From Alloalcanivorax xenomutans (GTDB lineage Bacteria; Pseudomonadota; Gammaproteobacteria; Pseudomonadales; Alcanivoracaceae), in the NCBI RefSeq assembly GCF_900217905.1, contig NZ_OBMO01000019.1, positions 47,380-111,379 on the forward strand: a stretch of DNA of 64,000 nt, in the 5' to 3' direction. Shown in pieces: positions 57,022-64,000 of this stretch. Position numbers and translations under genes: made by a program. Every line of letters begins with the position of its first letter. The stretch's first letter is position 1. Under the pieces are notes generated by a model that ran no database searches, had not been told where the DNA came from, and was given only the letters and a program-made list of their open reading frames with translations.

Positions 57022-57328
57022 TTTCCAACTCCTCGCGTATGGCTTTCAGCAAGTGCGCCGGGATAGTGCTGATGGTGTTTTTGGCGTACATCACCAGCAG
57101 CCAGATTTCTCCATTGGCCAGGCGGGTGAAGTAAAGAACGCGTACCCCGCCTCTTTTACCCATTCCCGGCCGGGACCAGCGGACTTTGCGACAACCGCCG
57201 CTGCCAGGGACGACATTACCGGCATATGGGTGCGCTGCGATCCAGGCGCAAAACTCGGCTCATTCTTCTGTGCTCCACAATTTGTCCGCATCCGCTGCGA
57301 AAGTGGGCGTTTCAACTACCGTGTACAT
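57008..57328 (-). pseudogene. RelE/HigB-like toxin with an internal nonsense codon
   Basis: Reading the minus strand from the ATG at 57326-57328 gives a 106-residue RelE-fold frame interrupted by one in-frame TGA at codon 23 (57260-57262). Before it: MYTVVETPTFAADADKLWSTEE. After it: AEFCAWIAAHPYAGNVVPG, CRKVRWSRPGMGKRGGVRVLYF and IWLLVMYAKNTISTIPAHLL, all well conserved. One C-to-T change (CGA to TGA) would explain it. No good restart keeps the N-terminal helix. The toxin is probably inactive unless TGA is read through. Confidence 0.85.
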
Positions 57329-57337
57329 TTGGTCAGT

Positions 57338-57354
57338 ATACGTCTAAGACGTAT
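57338..57354. promoter_or_regulatory. palindromic operator of the HigBA-like pair
   Basis: ATACGTC-TAA-GACGTAT, a perfect 7-bp inverted repeat 10 bases before the toxin start on the minus strand. Confidence 0.65.
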
Positions 57355-57408
57355 TTCGTCAAGAGGATGGGAGAAGGGGCGTTTACCCCCATCTCTCACC
57401 CCGGTAGC

Positions 57409-58824
57409 TCACCCCTGCAAAGAGTGCAGCACGAACACCCAAACGCACAGTGTTGGCACGATGATCCAGAAGAACAGGCCGTCCCAGCGCCAGGCGATCA
57501 TGTAGGAGGAGCGCTGCAACAGTTGCTCAAGCACCTGCATGGCGGCGGTGAAGGGGGAGGTGATCATCGCCAGGGACCAGGCGCTCATCAGCGCCACCGC
57601 CAGCACCACGGGTTCCAGTCCGATCTCATGGGTGTCGGCGAAGAGGCCGGCGATCAGGGTCACCGAGACAATCGGGTTGAGCCCAATCTGCGACAGCAGG
57701 ATCACCGCCATCATCGCGGCGACCGCGAACCAGGGGCCATACAGGCCGGTGTGCAACAGCGCCTCGGCCAGCACGTCGCGATCAATCGCCGGCACCAGCA
57801 GCGCGCCGAGGAAAGCGGAACCGCCGAGAATCGCCACTTCGTTACGGTTGGCGCCGAAGATCAGGCGGGAATGCCGGTACAACAGCATGGCCGCCCGGCG
57901 CGCACCGGTGCCGCCACCCAGCCGACGCCGCTGCAACGACAACCAGGTGAAGGCGCTCAGCGGGCAGGCGATCAACACCGCCACCGGCAAGCGCACATCC
58001 AATACCCAGCCACACAGGAACACGGCTGCAGTGATCACCGCGGCCAGGGCGGTGAATTGCCACAAGGGTTTGGAAGAACGCCGATCCACCGGCGGCACTT
58101 TCAGGTTGCGCGGGCGCAGCACCCAATCCAGTAACCAGCCGATGGCGAACATCAGCACCGCCGTGGGCAGCGCCACCGGCGCGATGGTGTGCCAGCGCAG
58201 CGACGGCATGTTCGACAGCATCACCGCCATGGTCACGCCCAGTGGCGACAGCAACGGCACCAGGGCAAAGCCGCGTAGAATCGACAGCATCATCCGCCGT
58301 TCACGCACCGCCTGCACACGCCGTTCGCCGCCGGCGGCGCTGAGGCTGTTGCTGCGTTGCACCATGGAACCGAACAGGCCGATCACGCCGATGTTGATGA
58401 TCATGCCGAACACGGCGGTGCCGATGGACAGTGTCGGATAACGCCAGGCAGGACGCTGGCGGATCAGCACCTGACCGGCGTGACGGACCAGGCGGGAGCG
58501 CATGGCCGACACTCGCAACAAACCCAGGGCGGAGACGAAAGTGGCGAAGAAACAGAAGCGATCCCAGGCCGCCAGAAACTGGGGCAGGGGATCGTCACTC
58601 TGGATTGATATCAGGATGGACAGGACGGCGATGAACAGCAGCAGGCCCTTGGCCAGTTTGCTCTTGCGGCGCCATTGAACCAGCAGATAGATCAGCAGAG
58701 TGGGGCGCGCGATCCAGGGGGAGAGCGGATTGGGAAACAACAGGGAAACCAGGGTGGCGGCCATGCACAGCGGCAAGGCGTAATCCAGCAGCCGGCGCAA
58801 ACGCCGGGGCCATTCCCTGTTCAA
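57409..58824 (-). CDS. unrecognised multi-pass inner-membrane protein
   Basis: 471 residues with about 11-12 hydrophobic helices and a central Arg-rich cytoplasmic loop (NSLSAAGGERRVQAVRERRMM). Two similar gate-like segments, ALVPLLSPLGVTMAVMLSNMP and the late ALMSAWSLAMITSPFTAAMQVLEQ, have the S/P-rich turns seen in ion-transporter superfamily permeases. I cannot name a substrate. No binding protein or regulator beside it; REP sequence lies upstream. Confidence 0.72.
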   Translation of the reverse strand: MNREWPRRLRRLLDYALPLCMAATLVSLLFPNPLSPWIARPTLLIYLLVQWRRKSKLAKGLLLFIAVLSILISIQSDDPLPQFLAAWDRFCFFATFVSALGLLRVSAMRSRLVRHAGQVLIRQRPAWRYPTLSIGTAVFGMIINIGVIGLFGSMVQRSNSLSAAGGERRVQAVRERRMMLSILRGFALVPLLSPLGVTMAVMLSNMPSLRWHTIAPVALPTAVLMFAIGWLLDWVLRPRNLKVPPVDRRSSKPLWQFTALAAVITAAVFLCGWVLDVRLPVAVLIACPLSAFTWLSLQRRRLGGGTGARRAAMLLYRHSRLIFGANRNEVAILGGSAFLGALLVPAIDRDVLAEALLHTGLYGPWFAVAAMMAVILLSQIGLNPIVSVTLIAGLFADTHEIGLEPVVLAVALMSAWSLAMITSPFTAAMQVLEQLLQRSSYMIAWRWDGLFFWIIVPTLCVWVFVLHSLQG

Positions 58825-58874
58825 TTAACGTGTCCCCCGATTCTTTTACTGTGCCGTAGGCCAGATCCCACAAA

Positions 58875-59030
58875 CCGTGCCACGAAGCCGCTGTAGGAGC
58901 CGGGCGTGGGACGCCAGCCCCTACAGATCATGCTCCGAAGCCGCTGTGGGAGCTTGCCTGCAAGCGAATGTTCCGCGTCGGACGTCAATTCGCCAGCAGG
59001 GCTGGCTCCTGCAGAAGCAGGGTGGCGTTT
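58875..59030. repeat. REP cluster
   Basis: GAAGCCGCTGTAGGAGCC, GAAGCCGCTGTGGGAGCTTG (with CCTGCAAGCGAATG) and an inverted GCCAGCAGGGCTGGCTCCTG. At least three arms lie between the membrane protein and acyl-CoA dehydrogenase genes (gap 58825-59028). Confidence 0.8.
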
Positions 59031-60180
59031 ACTGGGCCTCGCGCACCATGTTGCGAGCGATCACGATCTGCTGGATCTGGGTGGTACCTTCGTAGATCCG
59101 GAACAGACGCACATCGCGATAGAAACGCTCCACCGCGTATTCGGACATATAGCCGGAACCACCGTGAATCTGCACCGCGCGATCGGCCACACGGCCCACC
59201 ATTTCCGCGCAGAACAGTTTACAGCAGGACGCATCCAGGCTCACCGGCTGGCCGGCGTCCTTGGTACGGGCGGCTTCCAGAACCATGGAACGGCCGGCGA
59301 ACGCCTCGGCGCGGGAATCGGCCAGCATCGCCTGGATCAACTGGTGCTCGGCCAGCGGCTGGCCGAACTGCTTACGCTCCATGGCGTAGCGCAGGGCATC
59401 CTCGATCAAGCGTTCGGCCACGCCCACGCACACAGCGGAGATGTGCAGCCGGCCACGATCGAGCACCTTCATGGCGGTTTTGAAACCCTGGCCTTCCTTC
59501 AGACCGATGATGTTTTCCGCCGGTACCCGGCAGTCTTCAAAAGTGATGTCGCAGGTGTGGGCGCCTTTCTGTCCCATTTTCACGTCCGGCTTGCCACGGA
59601 TCAGGCCGGGAGTATCGCCTTCGACGATGAATGCGGTGATGCCGCCGGCGCCCTTGTTGTCCGGGTCGGTGCGTGCCATCACCGTGTACAGGTTGGCTTT
59701 CGGGCCATTGGTGATGAACCGTTTGGTGCCGTTCAGGATGTAGTGGTCGCCATCGCGCACGGCGCGGGTTTTCAGGCTGGCGGCATCGGAGCCGGCGTCT
59801 GGCTCGGTCAGGCAGAAGGAACTGATCACTTCGCCGGTGGCCAGCTTCGGCACGTACTTGCGCTTCTGCTCTTCGGTGCCGTCGATCAGAATACCCTGGG
59901 CGCCGATACCATTATTGGTCCCGAACAGGGAACGGAAAGCCGGCGAGGTCCGTCCGATCTCGAACGCCACCAGTGCCTCTTCTTCCATTGTCAGGCCGAG
60001 ACCACCATACTCTTCCGGGATGGACAGGCCGAACAGGCCCATCTCTTTCATTTCCTGAACAATGTCTTCGGGAATGGCATCGTTCTCGGCCACGGATTGC
60101 TCGGCGGGCACGAGACGGTCACGGACAAAGCGTCGAACAGTGTCGACGAGCTGGTTGAGCAGTTCGGAGTCACGAATCAT
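59029..60180 (-). CDS. acyl-CoA dehydrogenase
   Basis: 383 residues from the ATG at 60180. Full-length homotetrameric ACAD type: CLTEPDAGSDAASLKTRA, NGTKRFITNGPKANLYTVMARTD, and the catalytic glutamate in FRIYEGTTQIQQ. Close in pattern to short/medium-chain and isovaleryl-type enzymes; chain length not deducible. Divergent from the thiolase, and the pair probably shares regulation. Confidence 0.92.
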   Translation of the reverse strand: MIRDSELLNQLVDTVRRFVRDRLVPAEQSVAENDAIPEDIVQEMKEMGLFGLSIPEEYGGLGLTMEEEALVAFEIGRTSPAFRSLFGTNNGIGAQGILIDGTEEQKRKYVPKLATGEVISSFCLTEPDAGSDAASLKTRAVRDGDHYILNGTKRFITNGPKANLYTVMARTDPDNKGAGGITAFIVEGDTPGLIRGKPDVKMGQKGAHTCDITFEDCRVPAENIIGLKEGQGFKTAMKVLDRGRLHISAVCVGVAERLIEDALRYAMERKQFGQPLAEHQLIQAMLADSRAEAFAGRSMVLEAARTKDAGQPVSLDASCCKLFCAEMVGRVADRAVQIHGGSGYMSEYAVERFYRDVRLFRIYEGTTQIQQIVIARNMVREAQ

Positions 60181-60487
60181 GATTCTGTCGTTTCGATCGG
60201 CAAGAGAGTTTCGCGGAGGATGAACCGGAGCCGCGAGGTGGATCGCGGTGTGGACGCCTCCCTGGAATGGGCGGACCGGGCGGTCACCCGACTTGCAAGG
60301 CACTCTGTCACGGCCTATCCTTTCCGTCAAGTTTCAAAACAATATTCCGCACAGCGGACGCCACTTCCCGTGCTTCCCTATGAATGGCGCCGTGCCTCGT
60401 GGGAGCGGCTTATGGACCGCCATTGCGGTCGATTACCGCCTCACCGGAACACTTGGATTCGGGACCAACCTTTGAGGACCTCACAGC

Positions 60488-61696
60488 ATGCTTGACGCCT
60501 ATATCTACGACGGTTTGCGCACTCCTTTTGGCCGCCACGCCGGCGCCCTGGCACCGGTGCGTCCGGATGACCTGCTGGCTTCCGTCATCAGCACCCTGGT
60601 CAACCGCAATGACTTCCCGCTGGAGAAGTTCGAGGACGTGGTTGCCGGTAACACCAACCAGGCCGGCGAAGATGCCCGTAACGTGGCCCGTCACGCCGGT
60701 TTGCTGGCCGGCCTGCCGGAGTCGGTGGCCGGTGTCACCGTGAACCGCCTGTGCGGTTCCGGTCTGGCCGCCACTCTGGACGCCGCCCGCATGGTTACCG
60801 TCAATGAAGGCGACCTGGTGATCGCCGCCGGCGTGGAATCCATGAGCCGCGCCCCGTTCGTCATGGCCAAAGCACAAACCGCTTATAGCCGTGACATGAA
60901 GGTGTTCGACAGCACCATCGGCGCGCGCTTCCCCAACCCGCGTATTCTGAAGGAATTCGGCGCCGACACCATGCCGGAAACCGCCCACAACGTGGCCGCC
61001 GAACTGGGCATCAGCCGCGAGGAAGCGGACGCCTACGCGGCCCAGTCCCAGGCTCGCTATGAAGCCGCCCGCGCCGACGGTTTCTTCAAGGAAGAAATCA
61101 TGCCGGTGGAAGTGCCCCAGGGCCGCAAGAAGCCGCCGCTGGTGGTGGATGCCGACGAGCACCCGCGCCCGGGCACCGGCGCCGAGCAACTGGCCAAGCT
61201 GCCGGCCATCGTTGAGGGCGGCATCGTCACCGCCGGCAACGCCTCCGGGGTCAACGACGGCGCCGCCGCGCTGATCATCGGCTCCCGCGCCGCCGGCGAA
61301 GCCGCCGGTATCGCGCCGCGTGCCCGCATCATCGCCGGCGGCGTGGCCGGTGTGGCACCGCGGGTCATGGGCCTGGGCCCGGTGGAGGCCTGCAAGAAGG
61401 TACTGGACCGTGCCGGCCTGACTCTCAAGGACATGGACGTAATTGAAATCAACGAGGCCTTCGCCACCCAGGTGCTCGGCTGCTGCAAGCAACTGGGCCT
61501 GAAAGGCGACGACGAGCGCCTCAACCCGAACGGTGGCGCCATCGCCGTCGGTCACCCGCTGGGCGCTTCCGGTTCCCGTCTGGCTCTGACCGCGCTGCGT
61601 CAGTTGGAGCGCACCGGTGGCCGCTACGCGCTGGTGAGCCTGTGTATCGGTATCGGCCAGGGCGTGGCCATGCTGATCGAGCGCCTGCCGCGCTAA
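60488..61696 (+). CDS. acetyl-CoA acyltransferase (thiolase, 3-oxoadipyl-CoA thiolase-like)
   Basis: 402 residues. Nucleophilic Cys89 in [26 protein letters not shown] with the active-site histidine, and the second cysteine in LCIGIGQG. Degradative thiolase, closest in style to PaaJ/PcaF. It can complete beta-oxidation for the acyl-CoA genes of this window, none of which has a thiolase beside it. A weak version of the shared promoter motif (CAATATTCCGCA) lies near 60340. Confidence 0.92.
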   Translation: MLDAYIYDGLRTPFGRHAGALAPVRPDDLLASVISTLVNRNDFPLEKFEDVVAGNTNQAGEDARNVARHAGLLAGLPESVAGVTVNRLCGSGLAATLDAARMVTVNEGDLVIAAGVESMSRAPFVMAKAQTAYSRDMKVFDSTIGARFPNPRILKEFGADTMPETAHNVAAELGISREEADAYAAQSQARYEAARADGFFKEEIMPVEVPQGRKKPPLVVDADEHPRPGTGAEQLAKLPAIVEGGIVTAGNASGVNDGAAALIIGSRAAGEAAGIAPRARIIAGGVAGVAPRVMGLGPVEACKKVLDRAGLTLKDMDVIEINEAFATQVLGCCKQLGLKGDDERLNPNGGAIAVGHPLGASGSRLALTALRQLERTGGRYALVSLCIGIGQGVAMLIERLPR

Positions 61697-61728
61697 GCAC
61701 AGAAAACGTCGCCATCCTTTTCTGGATT

Positions 61729-61852
61729 GTGTGGGAGCCAGCCTGCTGGCGAATGCGGCCTCCGACGTTGGCACATTCGCTTGCAGGCGAGCTCCCACAG
61801 CGGCTCCATAGCGCAAACTGTAGGAGCCAGCCTTGCTGGCGAACGCTTCGAT
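61729..61852. repeat. REP cluster
   Basis: Arms GTGGGAGCCAGCCTGCTGGC, the inverted CATTCGCTTGCAGGCGAGCT and GTAGGAGCCAGCCTTGCTGG between the thiolase and ohrR. Confidence 0.8.
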
Positions 61853-61861
61853 TTCTCTTGC

Positions 61862-61885
61862 TATTAAATAGCGCGCGATTTAATA
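61862..61885. promoter_or_regulatory. OhrR operator 1
   Basis: Perfect inverted repeat TATTAAAT / ATTTAATA around AGCGCGCG, ending 8 bases before the ohrR start: predicted autoregulation site. Confidence 0.8.
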
Positions 61886-61893
61886 TCGCCCTC

Positions 61894-62340
61894 ATGAACG
61901 ATCACGACACCCCCGACAGTCTGCTCAAGCTTGACCTCCAGGTCTGCTTCGCCCTGTATTCCACCAACCTGGCCATGACCAAGGTCTACCGCCGGTTGTT
62001 GCGCGAACTGGGGCTCACTTATCCGCAATACCTGGTAATGATGGTGTTGTGGGAGGAGGATGGACAGACCGTGTCGGAGATCGGCGAGCGGTTGTTCCTG
62101 GATTCCGCCACGCTGACGCCGCTGCTCAAGCGACTCGAGGGCATGGGGCTGCTGTCCCGCCGCCGGGCCGCCGACGACGAGCGCCGGGTAAGGGTGCGGC
62201 TTACCGAGCAGGGGCGTGAGCTGCGCATCCGGGCTGAAGCGATTCCCGAAGCGGTGGCCTGCGCCAGCCAGTGCCAGCCGGAAGAACTGATGGCACTGAA
62301 AGATCAGCTTCATGCCTTGCGCCGTAAACTGAACGGGTAG
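61894..62340 (+). CDS. ohrR: organic-peroxide sensing repressor OhrR (MarR family)
   Basis: 148 residues from the ATG at 61894; no ribosome site, and the operator is so close that the mRNA may be nearly leaderless. MarR winged helix ([42 protein letters not shown]). The reactive cysteine of OhrR is Cys18 in [12 protein letters not shown]. Further cysteines (near residue 128-132) could make it a two-Cys type. Represses ohr until the cysteine is oxidised by organic hydroperoxides. Confidence 0.93.
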   Translation: MNDHDTPDSLLKLDLQVCFALYSTNLAMTKVYRRLLRELGLTYPQYLVMMVLWEEDGQTVSEIGERLFLDSATLTPLLKRLEGMGLLSRRRAADDERRVRVRLTEQGRELRIRAEAIPEAVACASQCQPEELMALKDQLHALRRKLNG

Positions 62341-62379
62341 GGCGCCACGTTGCACGTTGGCGCCTTGCTTTGGGCTTAT

Positions 62380-62399
62380 TTAAATAGTGCGCTATTTAA
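62380..62399. promoter_or_regulatory. OhrR operator 2 (before ohr)
   Basis: Perfect inverted repeat TTAAATAG / CTATTTAA around TGCG, the same half-site as operator 1, 30 bases before ohr. Confidence 0.8.
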
Positions 62400-62429
62400 T
62401 AGTGTGAAATTACCGTAAAGGAGAGCACC

Positions 62430-62858
62430 ATGAGCATCGAAAAAGTACTGTACCGTGCCGAAGCCAAAGCCACCGGTGGCCGTGACGGCCGCGCCGTGAG
62501 CAGTGACAACGCCCTGGATGTGAAGCTGACCACGCCGCAGGCCCTGGGTGGCCAGGGTGGCGAGGGCACCAACCCGGAGCAGTTGTTCGCCGCCGGCTAC
62601 AGCGCCTGCTTTCTCAGCGCGCTGAAACTGGTCGCCGGCAAGGCCAAGGTGGCTTTGCCCGCCGAAAGCAGTGTTCAGGGGCAGGTGGGCATCGGCCCGG
62701 TGGGCGCTGGTTTCGGCCTGGAAGTGGCGTTGACCGTAAGCCTGCCGGGGCTGGATCAGGCCCAGGCGGAGCAACTGGTCAACAAGGCTCACGAAGTATG
62801 CCCGTACTCCAACGCCACCCGCGGCAACATCGACGTCAGTCTGAACGTGCAGGTCTGA
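62430..62858 (+). CDS. ohr: organic hydroperoxide resistance protein Ohr
   Basis: 142 residues, OsmC/Ohr fold. Peroxidatic Cys60 in AAGYSACF and resolving Cys124 in [12 protein letters not shown]. Reduces organic and fatty-acid hydroperoxides, a fitting defence for a cell that oxidises lipids. Controlled by the adjacent OhrR through the operator between them. Ribosome site AAAGGAGA; strong terminator follows. Confidence 0.95.
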   Translation: MSIEKVLYRAEAKATGGRDGRAVSSDNALDVKLTTPQALGGQGGEGTNPEQLFAAGYSACFLSALKLVAGKAKVALPAESSVQGQVGIGPVGAGFGLEVALTVSLPGLDQAQAEQLVNKAHEVCPYSNATRGNIDVSLNVQV

Positions 62859-62870
62859 TTCCCGCCCCCG

Positions 62871-62907
62871 AGCCCCTTGCCAGGACCCTGGCGAGGGGCT
62901 TTGTTTA
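62871..62907 (+). terminator. terminator of ohr
   Basis: 13-bp stem AGCCCCTTGCCAG/CTGGCGAGGGGCT with one G-T pair, 4-base loop, then TTGTTTATTTT. Confidence 0.9.
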
Positions 62908-63006
62908 TTTTCATCAAACCTTCATCCGTCATCATCGCTTTTGCCCCGGCGCCTGCTAGAGTTTGCAGGTGAATTCCCAGTCTTGTGCCATGTTCAAGGA
63001 GCGATC

Positions 63007-63852
63007 ATGAAAACCACGCTTTCTCTTTCCGCCCTGACGGTGGCCGCCTTGCTCACCGCCTGTGACCAGGGGCCGGCCAACGATTCCCAATCCTCCGGGC
63101 AAGGAGGTGCCGCCATGGAACAGAAAGAACAGCAGGTGACCCTCAAAGGCGAAGTGCTCTACCGGGAGCGCATCGCGTTGCCGCCGGATGTCACCGTGAG
63201 GGTAGTGCTGGAGGATGTGTCCCTGGCCGATGCCGCGGCCAAGGTGATTGCCGAGCAGACCATCGAACCGGAAACCCAGGTGCCGATTCCGTTTGAACTG
63301 ACGTACATGCGTGGTGACGTCAATCCGGACATGGGCATGGGCTACGCGGTGCGCGCGGAAATTCGCGATCAGCAGGACAAGCTGCTGTGGACCACCACCG
63401 AACGGCATACCGTGGAAGTGGGCGAGAGCAACGACCAGCCGGTAACCGTCATCGTTCACCGGGTGCCCGGTGACGACACGCCTCGGGAGAATCCGGAGGA
63501 TATGGAAGGGGTGGAGGGGGCCGGGTTGTCTCCGGCGGCGCAGAAAGTCCGTGAGCAGGGCGCCCAGTTCTGGGCGGCGGGTAATGAGCCCGGCTGGAGC
63601 CTGGCCATCTATCCGCAGGTGAAACTGGAACTGGTCACCGATTACGGTGAAACCACCGTCGCCACTCCGGATCCCGGTCCCAAGGAAGAGGGCGGCAAAA
63701 CCCTCTACCAGGCCAGCAACGAAGACACCGACCTGACCGTGGAAATCGAACAGACCCCCTGCCAGGACGACATGAGCGGGAAACAGTATCCGTACACCGT
63801 GGTGGTCAGCTACGGCGATACCACTCTGAACGGGTGTGGGCAGGAGCTGTAA
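63007..63852 (+). CDS. YbaY-like lipoprotein with COG3650-like C-terminal domain
   Basis: 281 residues from the ATG at 63007, after GGAGCG. Lipoprotein signal ending LLTAC with Cys19. Residues about 45-140 match the YbaY/YscW domain (GEVLYRERIALPPDVTVRVVLEDVSLADA). Residues about 175-281 (FWAAGNEPGWSLAIYP, CQDDMSGKQYPYTVVV, NGCG) match the COG3650 membrane-anchored domain. Periplasmic or outer-membrane location; function of neither domain is established. Confidence 0.82.
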   Translation: MKTTLSLSALTVAALLTACDQGPANDSQSSGQGGAAMEQKEQQVTLKGEVLYRERIALPPDVTVRVVLEDVSLADAAAKVIAEQTIEPETQVPIPFELTYMRGDVNPDMGMGYAVRAEIRDQQDKLLWTTTERHTVEVGESNDQPVTVIVHRVPGDDTPRENPEDMEGVEGAGLSPAAQKVREQGAQFWAAGNEPGWSLAIYPQVKLELVTDYGETTVATPDPGPKEEGGKTLYQASNEDTDLTVEIEQTPCQDDMSGKQYPYTVVVSYGDTTLNGCGQEL

Positions 63853-63859
63853 AGGTATC

Positions 63860-63930
63860 GGGATTCGCCAGCAGGCTGGCTCCTACAGATAGTGCTCCGA
63901 AGCCGCTGTGGGAGATTCTATGGTGCCCTG
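63860..63930. repeat. REP pair
   Basis: GCCAGCAGGCTGGCTCCTAC and GAAGCCGCTGTGGGAG arms between two convergent genes. Confidence 0.7.
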
Positions 63931-63936
63931 CAACGC

Positions 63937-64000
63937 TTAAAAGAGCTTTGCGGGGCAATATTCTTGTTGCTGCTTCATCAGGGCGAAGGCGGTGCGGGCG
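63937..64000 (-). CDS. C-terminal end of a gene cut by the window edge
   Basis: On the minus strand a frame entering at 64000 reads ARTAFALMKQQQEYCPAKLF and stops at TAA (63937-63939). Codon use is like the neighbours and REP sequence follows, as for other gene ends here. Too short to identify. Confidence 0.4.
   Translation of the reverse strand, partial: ARTAFALMKQQQEYCPAKLF

Overview
The window is GC-rich chromosomal DNA of a metabolically versatile gammaproteobacterium. It carries a tripartite RND efflux pump with an AcrR-type operator, a PQQ alcohol-oxidation relay, many acyl-CoA dehydrogenases, and dispersed REP palindromes built on a 'ctgtgggagcttgcctgcaa' core. An Alcanivorax/Alloalcanivorax or Pseudomonas-like host fits best; this is inference from gene content, since no rRNA or marker gene is present. 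I found no tRNA, rRNA, CRISPR array, phage or intact insertion sequence.

Layout. 1-4795: periplasmic alcohol oxidation (N-terminal part of a PQQ alcohol dehydrogenase, cytochrome c550, SoxYZ-like carrier, MBL-fold protein, NAD aldehyde dehydrogenase). 4896-5954: zinc alcohol dehydrogenase behind a perfect FNR/ANR box. 6138-14130: porin, RND pump (membrane fusion protein, inner pump, outer channel) and its divergent TetR regulator. 14143-28790: an acyl-CoA catabolism region of SDR, APH-type kinase, SurE, AMP-forming acyl-CoA ligase, LIV-type ABC importer with binding protein, FadB-like enzyme and a two-subunit acyl-CoA dehydrogenase. Four of its transcription units start with the same promoter element (GAAAYnnnnWTTCCGAAATA next to a TTGAC/TTGATA -35). 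28942-32667: oxidoreductase, small repeat element, DHA2 exporter, ketopantoate-reductase-like gene. 32734-37476: Fur-type sites, TonB receptor with STN domain, two small membrane proteins and a PepSY protein. 37646-43186: malic enzyme, class II aldolase, quinone oxidoreductase, MBL hydrolase. 43241-43935: FitAB/VapBC toxin-antitoxin pair. 44034-56612: IclR regulator diverging from an acyl-CoA pathway (ADP-forming ligase, MaoC hydratase, two acyl-CoA dehydrogenases, PaaG-like isomerase, HSD17B4-like SDR), a TAXI-TRAP importer and a citrate-synthase-fold protein. 56719-57354: HigBA-like pair with a nonsense codon in the toxin. 57409-64000: orphan membrane protein, divergent acyl-CoA dehydrogenase and thiolase, OhrR/Ohr, a YbaY-type lipoprotein and the end of one more gene.

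How it works together. Alcohols are oxidised in the periplasm to aldehydes and then acids. Two acid-uptake systems (LIV ABC and TAXI-TRAP) each sit beside their own CoA ligase and beta-oxidation enzymes, and the malic enzyme can supply NADPH and pyruvate. The two most novel parts are the 14-29 kb regulon, whose kinase/SDR/ligase content recalls LvaA- and ACAD10/11-type 4-hydroxy-acid catabolism, and the 44-57 kb IclR/TAXI module, which has every beta-oxidation step except a thiolase and ends with a citryl-CoA-lyase-like protein lacking the usual catalytic residues.
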